From Paenibacillus melissococcoides (GTDB lineage Bacteria > Bacillota > Bacilli > Paenibacillales > Paenibacillaceae): a DNA stretch of 64,000 nucleotides. Shown here one piece after another: positions 18,298-27,852 of the stretch. The stretch spans positions 620,001 through 684,000 of the forward strand of contig CALYLO010000002.1 in the NCBI GenBank assembly GCA_944800085.1, written 5' to 3'. Within the stretch, counting starts at the first letter, position 1. Each line of letters begins with the position of its first letter. The notes beneath the pieces were generated by a model. That model had not been told where the DNA came from. It worked only from the letters and a program-made list of their open reading frames with translations, and did no database searches. The position numbers and the translations under genes were made by a program.

Positions 18298-18771
18298 TTA
18301 CCCCTCTTTTTTTGTGACAAGGCTGAGCTTTTCCGCCTGGATGCCCAGCTTTTTGAGCAGATTGATCGCTTGCGCCTTCTCTTCCAAAGTCAGTCCGCTT
18401 AATGCCCGGCGCAGGGTCTGGGCCTGCTTCGGCAAAATATTCTGCATCTCTGCCCGGCCCTGTTCCGTCAATTCGGCGAAAATGACGCGCCGATCCTTGG
18501 AGCAAGGGTGGCGCTGCACCAGGCCGTTGCGCACGAGCTTGTCGATGACATAGGTTACGTTGCCGCTCTGCAGCAGCAGCTTCGCCCCGATTTGTTGTAT
18601 CGGCTGTGGTCCTTTATGATAGAGCATTTCGAGTACGGCAAAGTCGGTCGGATTGTAGCCTTGTTTTTTGCAGCCTGCAGCGGCATGATCGGAGACGCTC
18701 TTGAAAGCTTTGGAGAATACGCGGAACAAATGCAGGGCTTCGTCGGTGTCGCGTTGCGCCCGTTCAGACAT
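18298..18771 (-). CDS. MarR-family transcriptional regulator
   Basis: The 157-residue protein has a winged helix-turn-helix with the family pattern: helix QIGAKLLLQSGNVTYVIDKLVRNGLV followed by the wing CSKDRRVIFAELTEQG. ATG 18771 is preferred over GTG 18783 because GAGGTGG lies at a better distance from it. It is divergent from the (broken) quinone oxidoreductase, with a 184-base AT-rich spacer containing the imperfect palindrome AATTTTGAATATTAAATTT near 18870. This arrangement suggests a redox- or electrophile-sensing repressor of the oxidoreductase. One Cys in CKKQGYN and one in HPCSKD could be sensors, but that is speculative. Confidence 0.85.
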   Translation of the reverse strand: MSERAQRDTDEALHLFRVFSKAFKSVSDHAAAGCKKQGYNPTDFAVLEMLYHKGPQPIQQIGAKLLLQSGNVTYVIDKLVRNGLVQRHPCSKDRRVIFAELTEQGRAEMQNILPKQAQTLRRALSGLTLEEKAQAINLLKKLGIQAEKLSLVTKKEG

Positions 18772-18955
18772 AGTCCTTTCCACCTCGCTTTACTGGTTAC
18801 CTCTTCATCGTATAAGCTTAAGATGATGTCCAACATGTCATAGATCACACTTTCGGCTAAAAAGTGCAGAAAATTTTGAATATTAAATTTGATCGCGATC
18901 TTTCGGCTCCATTCGGTGAATAATGGAGAGGAGATACGCAAGGAGGCGGAAAAGA

Positions 18956-19944
18956 ATGACCTATGCGAAAAACATGCTGGCTTGTCATGTGGAACCGGAT
19001 CTTCAATTGACCTGGAAAGAGATGGAGGCGCCGCCCTGGGATGAGGGAGAATTGCTTGTCCGGGTGCATGCCACGGCGCTGAATCGGGCCGATCTGCTGC
19101 AGAAGCGCGGGAATTATCCGGTGCCGGAAGGAGCGTCTCCCGTCCTCGGCCTCGAAATGGCAGGGACGGTGGAGGCCGTAGGCCCGGGAGTGACAGGTTG
19201 GAAGGCGGGAGACCGGGTGCGGCGCTGCTTCCGGGAGGAGGCTATGCCCAGTATGCGGTCATCCCGGCCGATATGGCCATGCCCGTCCCGGCGGCTCTCA
19301 CCTTGGAACAGGCGGCGGCGCTGCCGGAGGCTTATTTGACCGCCTATTTGAACCTGTTCCAACTCGGGAAGCTGGCAGCCGGGGAATCGGTGCTCATCCA
19401 TGCCGGGGCAAGCGGCGTCGGGACGGCCGCGATTCAGCTCGCACGGGCTGCGGGGGCGAGAGTCGCCGCCACGGCCGGCACAGAGGAGAAATGCGAGCGG
19501 CTGAAGGCGTTGGGGGCCGAGCTCGTCTTGAACTATAAGACCGAGCCGTTGGCCGAGACGGTGCTGTCCTGGACGGAGGGCGCCGGCGTGAATGTCGTGC
19601 TGGATCCGGTATGCGCCACGTATTGGAACGATCATGTGCGCTGCATGGCGATGGACGGCAGGCTGGTCCTGATCGGAACGCTGGGCGGCTCGAAGGCGGA
19701 GGTGGACTTCATGTCCGTCATGCTGCGCCGCTTGCAAGTCATCGGGAGCACGCTGCGCGGCTTGCCTCCGAAGCGCAAGAGCGATCTGACGAAGGCGTTC
19801 TGGAGCTTCGCCGGAGAATGGCTGGAGCGGGGCGAGTGTCTGCCGGTCATCGATTCGGTATGGCGGCCCGAGCAAATAAATGAAGCGCATCAGCGGATGG
19901 AACGTAATGAAAATGTAGGAAAAATCGTTCTCTTGGTGCCTTAA
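18956..19944 (+). pseudogene. NADPH:quinone oxidoreductase (zinc-free MDR family), frameshifted
   Basis: It starts at ATG 18956 behind AAGGAGG. The first frame covers the GroES-like domain (ALNRADLLQKRGNYPVP, GLEMAGTVEAVG, GWKAGDRV) and then goes out of frame near 19219. The second frame resumes with AALLPGGGYAQYAV and carries the nucleotide-binding motif HAGASGVGTAAIQLAR through to the stop at 19944. One missing base in GTGCGGCG (expected GTGGCGGCG) would restore a normal protein of about 329 residues of the PIG3/QorA type. These enzymes reduce quinones with NADPH. Either an inactivating deletion or a sequence error is possible. Confidence 0.85.
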
Positions 19945-19981
19945 GCCGCAAGAGAACGAACAAGCAGAAGAAGGTGTCGGC

Positions 19982-21013
19982 ATGATTGTATTGGATACAC
20001 GAATCGAAGAGGCGGGCTACGACAAAGGAGAGCCGACGATTCGCAATATATCCTTTCAAGTGAACGCAGGGGAGCTTGTCGGACTCATCGGGCCGAACGG
20101 GGCCGGCAAGAGCACGACCATCAAGTCCATCCTGGGCATTATGCGCGAGGTTAAGGGAGCCATTCGCATCGGGGACGGAACGGGGACGTACGCCTATGTG
20201 CCGGAGCAGCCCGTTCTGTATGATTCGATGACGCTGTGGGAGCATCTGGAGCTGGCTGCCGCCGCCCATGAGCTGCCGGAAGCCGAGTTCCGGGAGCGGG
20301 CGGAGGAGCTGCTGGGCATCTTTCAATTAACCTAGGTGAAGCATCATTTGCCGGCCAGCTACTCCAAAGGAATGCAGCAGAAGCTGATGTTGATTAGAGC
20401 GCGATGTCGAGCTGGAGAGCCAGGCACGGATGAGACTGACCGCGCTGCTGCTGTCGCAGAGCATGGACCGGCCTGTGCGGCGCAAGCGGAAGCGGGGCTT
20501 GCTCTTCCCGCGCTCGGGCTATTTCATGAAGCGGAAGAACGGCGGGCAGGTCATCGGATCTTTGGCCGTCAAGTCGCTGCTTCGCAGCCGCAATCATGTT
20601 ATGTTTTATCTGCAGTTCGTGGGGGTTGGCTTGTCCGCAGTCGTTGCCTCCGTCATTTCCCTGTCAACCTTGTACTACTTAATCGTTCCTGTCTTGTGCG
20701 GCGTGCTAAGTTACTGGCTGAGCTTATATTGGAGGGAGTTCATTGAGGGAGACGTGCCTTCGATGTTCTCGTTCCGCTCGTCGCATCTGCAGCAAGCGGC
20801 GGCTCACATGGTCCAGGTGCTGGCGTCTGTTCCCGGATCCTCTGGGCACTGGCAGGCGGGCTGTTCATTGCGCCGCCGCTGCTGGCAGTCGGCATGGGGC
20901 TTGTAGGAGGACTGGCCGCCGGCGCGATTGGAACCGTCATCGTGCAGATCAAGGGCTGGAAGCAGAAGACGAAGGAAGAGAAGGAAGAGAAGGAGAGCCA
21001 ATTCGGCGCGTGA
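19982..21013 (+). pseudogene. EcsAB-like ABC transporter collapsed by internal deletion
   Basis: ATG 19982 opens an ATPase with Walker A GPNGAGKSTT and Q-loop AYVPEQPVL. It stops at TAG 20333-20335, where the neighbouring codons (LT-stop-VKHHLPASYSKGMQQKLML) show that a sense codon, probably GAG, was lost. The signature region follows, then about 20400 jumps directly into the C-terminal half of an EcsB-like permease (SRNHVMFYLQFVGVGLSAVV, GVLSYWLSLYWREFIEGD). The Walker B part of the ATPase and most of the permease N-terminus are missing. A further one-base loss near 20832 puts the last about 57 residues in another frame, ending at 21013. The transporter cannot be functional. Confidence 0.8.
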
Positions 21014-21084
21014 ACCGATGAACGGATGAGATTCCGGTCTTGCGGGCATATTATGTCCAAAGCGGAGAAAGAGGAGGGCAAGAC

Positions 21085-21489
21085 ATGGAAGCAGCCGCTA
21101 TCCGGTTCCGGTTCTCGGATGCCGCGAGTGCCCGATTGGCCTTCGACACCTTGGAAGAGCTCGGCTATGAGCCGGTGTATGACGGCGATCACCGTACGGA
21201 GCTTCATATTCATGTGGAGAAAAGAGATCTGACCTCGGCGATGGAGATTGCCGAGGCTCACGGCGGCACGCTTGTGGAAGAGGGAGATATGACCAAATCC
21301 GCAATCGTGAATGATGCCTATAATATCGATCTCATTCCGATTCCGGCGCATGTGATCAATGAGGATTGGGCAGACGACGACCGGTATGCCTTGGCCGCAT
21401 CGAGTCATGATGATCTCGCGGCGCGGGAAGAGGACGCGATGGGCTGGAATGACGATACGAACCAGTTCCCTGGAGGGATTCATATCTAG
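21085..21489 (+). CDS. Conserved-looking acidic protein of unknown function
   Basis: This 134-residue soluble protein starts at ATG 21085 behind GAGGAGGGC. The first about 75 residues alternate strands and helices (AIRFRFSDAASARLAFDTL, TELHIHVEKRDLTSAMEIAE) in a way that suggests a ferredoxin-like or ACT-like fold. The tail is very acidic (DWADDDRYAL, REEDAMGWNDD). No catalytic motif is recognisable. It is not clearly in an operon, since the upstream EcsAB-like gene is dead and the next gene is convergent. I do not recognise the family. Confidence 0.75.
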   Translation: MEAAAIRFRFSDAASARLAFDTLEELGYEPVYDGDHRTELHIHVEKRDLTSAMEIAEAHGGTLVEEGDMTKSAIVNDAYNIDLIPIPAHVINEDWADDDRYALAASSHDDLAAREEDAMGWNDDTNQFPGGIHI

Positions 21490-21500
21490 GGCAACGCAAG

Positions 21501-21543
21501 AAGCGGCTTCGCTCCCCGGCGGCAACAGGGAGCGAAGCCGCTT
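21501..21543. terminator. Bidirectional hairpin terminator
   Basis: A perfect 16-bp stem (AAGCGGCTTCGCTCCC and its complement) encloses an 11-base loop between two convergent genes. T runs are weak on both sides. Confidence 0.75.
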
Positions 21544-21550
21544 CGCCTTG

Positions 21551-22813
21551 TTATGGAAGGGCCGCGGCATGCTTGCCGGCTGTATATCCGGTCGCGAATG
21601 CGGCCGTAATGTTATAGCCGCCCGTATACCCGTGCACATCAAGAATCTCCCCGCAGAAAAAGAGCCCCCGCATCAGCTTCGACTCCATCGTGCGCGGGTC
21701 AATCTCCTTCAAATTGACGCCGCCTCCCGTGACGAATGCTTCCTCCAGAGACAAGGTTCCGTTCACCTTGACGGGGAAGGCCGTAATCAGCCGGCACAGC
21801 TCTTGCAGCGGCTGCTTGCGGATATGATCGCGGGTTATGCTCTCCTCGATGCCGGCCTGCTGGAGCAGGATGGGCACCATCCGCTCGGGGACGAGGTGCC
21901 TGAGCACATTTTTGATCGCCTTCTTCGGTTCCTGGCTCCACCGGTCCATCAGATGCCGCTCCAGTTCCTCCGGACTGAGCTCCGGCTTCATGTTAATGGT
22001 CAGCAGCACGGTCTCTTGCCCGGTCCGCTTCCGCTCCTTGACGACGAACTGGCTGCAGCGCAGCGCGGCCGGCCCGGACAGCCCAAAATGCGTAAAGAGG
22101 AGATCTCCATCGTGCTCAATGATCTTTTTGCCCTTGGCGTTCCACACCGCAAGACGGATATCTTGAAGCGACAGCCCCTGCAGCAGCTTCTCGCGGATAA
22201 AATAAGCTTGCGAGGTCAGCGGAACCTCTGTCGGATACAGCTCGGTGATCGTATGCCCGGCAGCCTCGGCCCAAGGATAGCCATCGCCGGTAGAGCCTGT
22301 GCGCGGAACGGACTTTCCTCCCGTCGCAATGATGACCGACTTGGCTCGGATAATAGTGCCATCCGACAGGCGGACGCCTTCCACGGCGCCGTCTGCGTAG
22401 AGCACCTCCGACACGGTCCGGTTCGTCATTATCGTGACGCCCCGCTTGCGGACTTCCCCGATAAGCGCTTCGACCACGGTCTTTGCCTTGTCCGACACCG
22501 GGAACATCCGGCCGTTGTCCTCCTCCTTCAGCGCGATGCCGAGTCCTTCGAAGAAGCGGATAATATCCCGATTATTGAAATGAGAAAACGCGCTGTATAA
22601 AAATCTCCCGTTTCCCGGAATATGACGAATCAGCTCATCCAAATCTTTATTATTCGTTACGTTGCAGCGCCCGCCGCCCGAAATGCCGAGCTTGCGGCCC
22701 AATTTATCCCCTTTGTCGATCAGCAGCACGCGCGCGCCTTCCCCCGCGGCAGCAATACAGGCCATCAATCCTGACGGCCCGCCGCCGATAATTATAATAT
22801 CGGTCTCTTTCAT
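21551..22813 (-). CDS. BaiN/HI0933-like FAD-dependent oxidoreductase
   Basis: The 420-residue flavoprotein starts at ATG 22813 behind GAAGGAG. It has the dinucleotide-binding motif [18 protein letters not shown] at the N-terminus, and [18 protein letters not shown], the hallmark of this family. A second glycine-rich motif, [20 protein letters not shown], lies near residue 190, and a C-terminal FAD-contact region ([19 protein letters not shown]) completes it. Members include YtfP/YhiN-type proteins and BaiN. The physiological substrate is generally unknown. It is transcribed alone and divergently from the histidine kinase gene. Confidence 0.9.
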   Translation of the reverse strand: MKETDIIIIGGGPSGLMACIAAAGEGARVLLIDKGDKLGRKLGISGGGRCNVTNNKDLDELIRHIPGNGRFLYSAFSHFNNRDIIRFFEGLGIALKEEDNGRMFPVSDKAKTVVEALIGEVRKRGVTIMTNRTVSEVLYADGAVEGVRLSDGTIIRAKSVIIATGGKSVPRTGSTGDGYPWAEAAGHTITELYPTEVPLTSQAYFIREKLLQGLSLQDIRLAVWNAKGKKIIEHDGDLLFTHFGLSGPAALRCSQFVVKERKRTGQETVLLTINMKPELSPEELERHLMDRWSQEPKKAIKNVLRHLVPERMVPILLQQAGIEESITRDHIRKQPLQELCRLITAFPVKVNGTLSLEEAFVTGGGVNLKEIDPRTMESKLMRGLFFCGEILDVHGYTGGYNITAAFATGYTAGKHAAALP

Positions 22814-22894
22814 GTCGTATGCTCCTTCACCGTCGTTTCGTCCCTTATTGTATCGCAATATGTAGAAAAATGCCTAAAAAATTGGTTTGCTCCA

Positions 22895-22923
22895 TTGTCA
22901 AACTTGGGCATTTATGTTTTAAT
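22895..22923 (+). promoter_or_regulatory. Promoter of the histidine kinase gene
   Basis: TTGTCA (22895-22900), a 17-base spacer and TTTAAT (22918-22923) form a good sigma-A-like promoter 35 bases before the kinase start. Confidence 0.6.
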
Positions 22924-22958
22924 CAATGCATTCCACAACATGCCAGAGGAGAGAAATC

Positions 22959-24707
22959 ATGTACATCGCTTTGAAGGAAACCCTTCTGCAAGTTCTGATT
23001 GCTTGTATACCGGCGTTCTCCTGCCAGCTATGTTCCATTCGGTCGGCGCGGCCGCTGCTGACTCGGCTTGCTGTTGGAGCGGCTTCCGTGATTTCCGTGT
23101 TTCTGTGCATCCTGTTCTCCTTTCATCATGCGGAGGCTTCGCAGCCATTTGATTTCCGGCTGATCCCTTTTATGCTGGGCGTGCTATACGGCGGATACCG
23201 CATCGGATTGGTTATGGTGGCCCTCTATACCGTTTTTATTATCGCTTTTCCACTATATCAACCGGCGGGGAACCAATGGGGCGATGCCCTGATTTATTTA
23301 ACCCCGCTATTGTTTCTTACCATCAACAAATTCCGTCAGTCCGGCTTGCAAATGCGGCTTGCCATCATTATTTCCTTCTCGCTGCTCGGCATGCTCGTCT
23401 ACAGCATTGTCTATGCAACGTATCTCTGGACGGTTCCGGTCGAAAGAGATGCGGGGGCTTTAGGCTTGTCCTGTCTCGTCTTATTCGGGATCGTATTTCT
23501 GCTTACCGCGTGTCTGGTACTGTATATGATGGAAGGCACGAGGGAGAAGACGTTCCTGCAGCAGGGATACCGGATTGTTTCCCGTCAATACCGGGAGGAA
23601 GTCGAGAAGCTCAAGCAGATTCTCAATACGGCTCCGCTCTGCGTCATCGCCATCGATGCGGATACCCGCATCACCGCCATCAACGATATGATGATTGAAG
23701 GGATCCAACTGCAGGTCCCAGGCATGACCAGGGCTCAATTAATGGGCCGTCCTCTCCGGGATCTGCTGAAAAAGATGGGGGATGAGCCGAATAAGTTTAT
23801 CATCCTGCAATGGGCTTTGCAAAAAGGGGCTGTCGAAGGGGAAGTCACGCGTATTGGTGAACGGGATTACTACATTCTGGCGAAGTCCATCTACAGTCAA
23901 GAGACCGGGGAGATTGTCGGAGCAGTCGGCATGGCCCATGATGTGACCGAGCTGTCCAAGCTGCGCGCCGAGATCGGCAACATGGAACGGCTGCATCTGG
24001 TCGGCCAGATGGCTGCCAGCATTACGCACGAGATCCGCAATCCGATGGCGGTCATTCGCGGGTTTATGCAATTGATCCAGGAGAAGAGTCCCGACAATAT
24101 GAAGGACTATTACCGGATTGTTATGGACGAGATCGACCGGGCCAACGGAATCATCAACGATTTCCTGGCGCTGGCGCAAAACCGCATCGTAGAGAAGGAA
24201 ATGGTCCATCTCCACGATATTATGAAGCAGTTGTCGCCGCTGCTGTGGGCGGATGCCAATCTCCGTGGCCAGGAGATCATCTATCAGTTGGGCGAGAATA
24301 TTCCGGAGATGTACCTGGATACGAAGGAAATGAAGCAGCTTATTCTGAACCTGTCGCGCAATGCGCTGGAATCGATGGAGTCGATGGAGAAGCGGGGGAC
24401 CTTAACGCTTTCGACGCGTGCCGTGCCGCAAGGCGTGCAGCTCCTTGTAAGCGATACCGGGACGGGTATACCGAACTCTGTCATGGAAAAGCTGTTCGAG
24501 CCGTTCTATACGACCAAGTCGAAAGGGACCGGACTTGGCTTGCCGCTCTGCTTGAGCATCGTCGAACGGCACGAAGGAACCATCGAGATCGACACGTCGG
24601 AGCGAGGGACGACGTTCATCGTCACCTTCCATATCGATCCGAAGCGGCGGGGAGAACCGCATCAGGGGCAGGATCACAATCCGCTCGATGCGTTGAACGC
24701 GCTCTGA
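22959..24707 (+). CDS. Membrane sensor histidine kinase, sporulation-kinase type (KinB-like)
   Basis: The 582-residue protein starts at ATG 22959 behind AGAGGAGAG. About six transmembrane helices (residues 5-205) resemble the 5TM-LYT sensor layout. A PAS-like domain (residues about 225-345, PLCVIAIDADTRITAIND) is followed by a dimerisation/phosphoacceptor domain with His in SITHEIRNPMAVIRGFMQLI. A complete HATPase domain follows (N box LILNLSRNALESM; G boxes DTGTGIP and GTGLGLPL). No response regulator is adjacent, which fits orphan kinases feeding the Spo0 phosphorelay. The signal is unknown. The next membrane-protein gene starts 33 bases later and is probably co-transcribed. Confidence 0.9.
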   Translation: MYIALKETLLQVLIACIPAFSCQLCSIRSARPLLTRLAVGAASVISVFLCILFSFHHAEASQPFDFRLIPFMLGVLYGGYRIGLVMVALYTVFIIAFPLYQPAGNQWGDALIYLTPLLFLTINKFRQSGLQMRLAIIISFSLLGMLVYSIVYATYLWTVPVERDAGALGLSCLVLFGIVFLLTACLVLYMMEGTREKTFLQQGYRIVSRQYREEVEKLKQILNTAPLCVIAIDADTRITAINDMMIEGIQLQVPGMTRAQLMGRPLRDLLKKMGDEPNKFIILQWALQKGAVEGEVTRIGERDYYILAKSIYSQETGEIVGAVGMAHDVTELSKLRAEIGNMERLHLVGQMAASITHEIRNPMAVIRGFMQLIQEKSPDNMKDYYRIVMDEIDRANGIINDFLALAQNRIVEKEMVHLHDIMKQLSPLLWADANLRGQEIIYQLGENIPEMYLDTKEMKQLILNLSRNALESMESMEKRGTLTLSTRAVPQGVQLLVSDTGTGIPNSVMEKLFEPFYTTKSKGTGLGLPLCLSIVERHEGTIEIDTSERGTTFIVTFHIDPKRRGEPHQGQDHNPLDALNAL

Positions 24708-24740
24708 TCGTCCGCTATCATAGATGAGGGAGGTGAGCGT

Positions 24741-25499
24741 GTGAACGTAATCCAGATTGGCAGCTTGACCATCAACGGCGATTTACTGGCAAGCTTCGCA
24801 TCCTTCCTGATCGCGGCGCTCATCATCTCGCTCCGGGCCCGTATGGACAAAGGATTGAATCGGCGCTATGCAGACTGGGCCTACGGAGTTGCCTTTATCT
24901 GTATGTTAAATGCGAAGTTCGGCTTTTTATGGGACGGACCGTCGATTCTGTGGGAACAGCCGCGGACGCTCTTGTTTTTGAGCGGAACGTCCACGAACGG
25001 CAATGTGCTGCTCGTACTCGGCCTCATCGTGTGGACGACCGTATACATGAGACGGCACGGCTTGTCGTATCCGGTGCTGTCCGACTTGCTCGCCTACGGG
25101 CTGCTGGCATCTCTCGCGGCTTATGGCTGGCTGTACGCGGTGCAGGATGGCGCGGCGCCGGGATATACGGCGCTGCCGATGCCCAGCGGCATCTCGCCAA
25201 GAGGCCTGCCGCCGGTCGAGTCGATGCTCGCCCTGCTATGGCTGGCGGGAATCTGGATGAGACGGCGGCCATTGGGCAATCTGTCGGATGCGCAGTGGAC
25301 CTTCGTCCCCGTCGGCGCCTTCGGCATGCTTGCCAGCTTCCTGAAGTCTCACGAGACCGTATGGGTGGGACTCGCCCCGGAGCAATGGCTGTGCGTTGTC
25401 CTGCTGGCAGCGGGATACATGGTTGTTCGGCACCGGGAACAGACGGAGACACGGACGGATTCATCGCCGGAGCGTTCCGCGGATAGGGAGGAAGGATAG
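24741..25499 (+). CDS. Polytopic membrane protein, faintly Lgt-like
   Basis: The 252-residue protein has about seven hydrophobic segments. It starts at GTG 24741, six bases after GGGAGGTG. The N-terminus (VIQIGSLTINGDLLASFASF) recalls the start of prolipoprotein diacylglyceryl transferase. Beyond topology I see none of the Lgt catalytic landmarks (the His-Gly and Arg-rich blocks), so transferase activity is doubtful. The C-terminal about 25 residues are charged and cytoplasmic. It follows the histidine kinase closely and may act with it as an accessory membrane protein, but that is guilt by position. Function unknown. Confidence 0.7.
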   Translation: MNVIQIGSLTINGDLLASFASFLIAALIISLRARMDKGLNRRYADWAYGVAFICMLNAKFGFLWDGPSILWEQPRTLLFLSGTSTNGNVLLVLGLIVWTTVYMRRHGLSYPVLSDLLAYGLLASLAAYGWLYAVQDGAAPGYTALPMPSGISPRGLPPVESMLALLWLAGIWMRRRPLGNLSDAQWTFVPVGAFGMLASFLKSHETVWVGLAPEQWLCVVLLAAGYMVVRHREQTETRTDSSPERSADREEG

Positions 25500-25555
25500 G
25501 CTCTAGTGCAGGTGCGCATACTAGACGCGAGACTGCATGAAGGAGGTCTATGGAG

Positions 25556-25675
25556 ATGCAAGAAAGTCATTCCAAGGAGCAAAAGCAGCAGGAACAAGCC
25601 AACCGTACAGCCGACACACGCGGCAAAATACCGGTTGACAAAAAGCTGGAAGGACCAAACCGTCCTTCCACATAA
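25556..25675 (+). CDS. Small hydrophilic protein, 39 residues
   Basis: ATG 25556 lies nine bases after a perfect AGGAGG; an in-frame ATG at 25550 is too close to that site. The peptide is Gln/Lys/Glu-rich at its N-terminus (KEQKQQEQANRTADTRG) and ends in KLEGPNRPST. It has no hydrophobic segment or Cys. It is followed by its own hairpin terminator, which supports a real transcription unit. The composed C-terminal motif and strong initiation signal argue for a genuine small protein. I cannot assign a role. Confidence 0.7.
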   Translation: MQESHSKEQKQQEQANRTADTRGKIPVDKKLEGPNRPST

Positions 25676-25693
25676 GCGCTCACGGCGCAAGAT

Positions 25694-25730
25694 AAGGGAA
25701 AGCCGTTTCCGGAAGGAACGGCTTTCCCTT
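25694..25730 (+). terminator. Hairpin terminator after the 39-residue gene
   Basis: AAGGGAAAGCCGTT pairs with AACGGCTTTCCCTT around a GGAA-containing loop. The T stretch after it is short and interrupted. Confidence 0.7.
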
Positions 25731-25828
25731 GCTTTACTCCTGTGCAAATGGTTAAAATATTAACGATAGCACTATCTGGTGACATCTATCGGGGTAATTA
25801 TTTAACGGGTTAGGAGTGAAGTGAAAGA

Positions 25829-26263
25829 ATGTCTATGTCTTTTGAGCAATATATGCGCGATATGGTGCAGCCGATGCGCAACGAATTGACATCGATCGGA
25901 TTCGAAGAATTGCGGACGCCGGAAGAGGTGGAAGCGAAGCTGCCGACGGCGAAGGGAACCGCGCTTGTGGTCGTGAACTCCGTCTGCGGCTGTGCCGCGG
26001 GACAATGCCGCCCAGGCGTGCGCAAGGCGCTGGAGCATGAAGCGACGCCGGATCATTTATTCACCGTCTTTGCGGGCCAGGACAAAGAAGCCACGGCACA
26101 AGCGCGCGAATACTTTGCGCCGTATCCGCCGTCTTCCCCATCGATTGCCTTGATGAAGGATGGCAAATTGGTGCATTTTATCGAACGCCATAGCGTAGAA
26201 GACCGCTCTGCCGAGCAGATTGCGGCGGATCTGACAGCGGCGTTTGATCGCCACTGCCGCTAA
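25829..26263 (+). CDS. brxA: Bacilliredoxin (BrxA/BrxB, YphP/YqiW family)
   Basis: The 144-residue thioredoxin-fold protein carries the CGC active-site motif in VVVNSVCGCAAG, plus FAGQDKEATAQAREYF and PYPPSSPSIAL, all diagnostic of bacilliredoxins. These remove bacillithiol from oxidised protein cysteines in the cytoplasm after oxidative or hypochlorite stress. The N-terminus (MSMSFEQYMRDMVQPMR) looks more like B. subtilis YphP (BrxA) than YqiW (BrxB), but the A/B assignment is tentative. A GAAGTGAAAG ribosome binding site precedes ATG 25829. It stands 91 bases before nadE on the same strand. Confidence 0.93.
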   Translation: MSMSFEQYMRDMVQPMRNELTSIGFEELRTPEEVEAKLPTAKGTALVVVNSVCGCAAGQCRPGVRKALEHEATPDHLFTVFAGQDKEATAQAREYFAPYPPSSPSIALMKDGKLVHFIERHSVEDRSAEQIAADLTAAFDRHCR

Positions 26264-26354
26264 GGAGCAACTCATCCCCGCGTTTGTCCGATGCGGGGAT
26301 GTTTCCATAAATACGACCAGATGTGAACAGGATGGATCGAAGGGAGATATCCAG

Positions 26355-27164
26355 ATGAGCCTACAAGAGGAAATCATCAGTCGGTTCGGAGTCAAGCCCC
26401 AAATCGATGTAGATGCCGAAATCCGCAAACGGGTTGATTTTTTGAAGAAGTATGTGACCAACGCAGGCGCGAAAGGGCTGCTGATCGCCATTAGCGGCGG
26501 AATCGACAGCGCTGTCACCGCCGGCTTATGCAAGCAGGCCACCGACGAGCTGTCTGCGGAATCCGGGCAGGAGTACATGACGCTCGGCGTGTTCCAACCC
26601 TACGGGGACCAGGTTGACATTGCCGACAGCTATGCCGTCGCCGAAGCGTTCGAGTTGAAGCATACCGTCGAGACCAACATCGAAGAGGCGGTGAACGAGG
26701 TGGCGCTTGAGGTCGAGCAAGGCTTCAAGCGGCTTGGTCAACCGCGCCATTTAAGCGTTCCCGGAAAAGGGAACATCAAAGCGCGGATACGGATGGTCGC
26801 CCAATATGCCCTGGCGTTCGACCTCAACCTGATCGTGGTCGGCACGGACCATGCGTCCGAAGCGTTGACCGGCTTCTACACCAAATGGGGCGACGGAGCC
26901 GTAGACATTACTCCGCTCTCCTCTCTGAACAAGCGCCAGATTCGCCAGCTTGCCGAACGGCTTGGCGTGCCGCGCAGCGTCATCGATAAAGTGCCGACCG
27001 CCGGCCTGTGGGAGGGGCAGACCGACGAGAAAGAGCTGGGTGTCTCCTACGAGCACAACAGCGATTACCTGGAGGGCAAGCCGGTTCCCGCCGACGTTCA
27101 AGCGAAGCTCGAGCAGCATTACCGCAAAACCGAGCACAAGCGCGCCCCGATTCCCGGCATCTGA
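26355..27164 (+). CDS. nadE: NH3-dependent NAD+ synthetase
   Basis: The 269-residue enzyme amidates nicotinic acid adenine dinucleotide to NAD+ with ammonia and ATP. The ATP-pyrophosphatase P-loop is LLIAISGGIDSAVTAGL (about residues 36-52). GTDHASEALTGFYTKWGDGAVDI and PTAGLWEGQTDEKELG are family signatures. There is no glutaminase domain, as in the Bacillus enzyme of similar length. ATG 26355 follows AAGGGAG; an upstream in-frame extension overlaps the bacilliredoxin gene and lacks a ribosome binding site. A strong terminator follows. Confidence 0.95.
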   Translation: MSLQEEIISRFGVKPQIDVDAEIRKRVDFLKKYVTNAGAKGLLIAISGGIDSAVTAGLCKQATDELSAESGQEYMTLGVFQPYGDQVDIADSYAVAEAFELKHTVETNIEEAVNEVALEVEQGFKRLGQPRHLSVPGKGNIKARIRMVAQYALAFDLNLIVVGTDHASEALTGFYTKWGDGAVDITPLSSLNKRQIRQLAERLGVPRSVIDKVPTAGLWEGQTDEKELGVSYEHNSDYLEGKPVPADVQAKLEQHYRKTEHKRAPIPGI

Positions 27165-27218
27165 GCGATAGGCGAAATAGACCAGGCCTTCGCCTGCCCT
27201 ATTCTCTTTTCTTCGAGG

Positions 27219-27252
27219 AAGACAAGCACATGAACCGTGCTTGTCTTTTTTT
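27219..27252 (+). terminator. Terminator of nadE
   Basis: A perfect 11-bp stem (AAGACAAGCAC / GTGCTTGTCTT), a 7-base loop and a run of T. Classic intrinsic terminator. Confidence 0.93.
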
Positions 27253-27852
27253 ATGCCTAACAACCATGCCTATGCAAGCCATGCTGAACCCAGGGCTCGC
27301 CCTTGATGAAGGATACCGGCATTCATCGGCAAGTCGAGGCTGCGTTTCTTTTCGTACGATCCCAACAACTCAGCCGTACATTTGCAACTTTTACAGCATA
27401 AGGGGAAAAATGCAGCGTTTTTTTGACTGATGTCATCTTTTTAGAGGATTCCGCATTAGTTGACGAAACTCGTGTTTTTAGAATGAATACCGTGTTATTT
27501 GATGAATCTCGCATTATCTGTCGGATACCGTGTTCGCTGTGTGATTTGAACTGGATGACCTCTCTTCCGCGCCAGGAGAACAGTATATCTTCAAGGCCTT
27601 TTACTCAATATCCCATTGATTCATAAAGAAGAAAAAACGAACTGACTTGCTTATATCGTCCAACATTCAAAGAAGCTGTTAACCGAACCGGGCCGCACTG
27701 AAATATCGATAAGGAGCAAATACCACCGCAGCATACCTCCGGAGAATACCTCTGGAGAATATCTCCCGGGAAGCTGGCGAACCGGCAACAGGCATCCAAT
27801 ATGAGCAGAGGGGATAGCGGCGTAAAGGAGCTTGAAGCGAGCGGTGATATGT
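27253..27852. other. Gene-free 600-bp region with degenerate short tandem repeats
   Basis: No supported gene. Between about 27440 and 27545 there are five loose tandem copies of a 19-21 base unit (for example GACGAAACTCGTGTTTTTAG, ATGAATACCGTGTTATTTGA, GAATCTCGCATTATCTGTC). Around 27735-27775 a short CTCCGGAGAATAC-type motif is repeated. The rest holds nothing I recognise. Confidence 0.5.

Noticed and set aside
21359..22600. 413-codon plus-strand open frame
   Set aside because: Antisense to the BaiN-like flavoprotein and overlapping another gene's end; no initiation signal.
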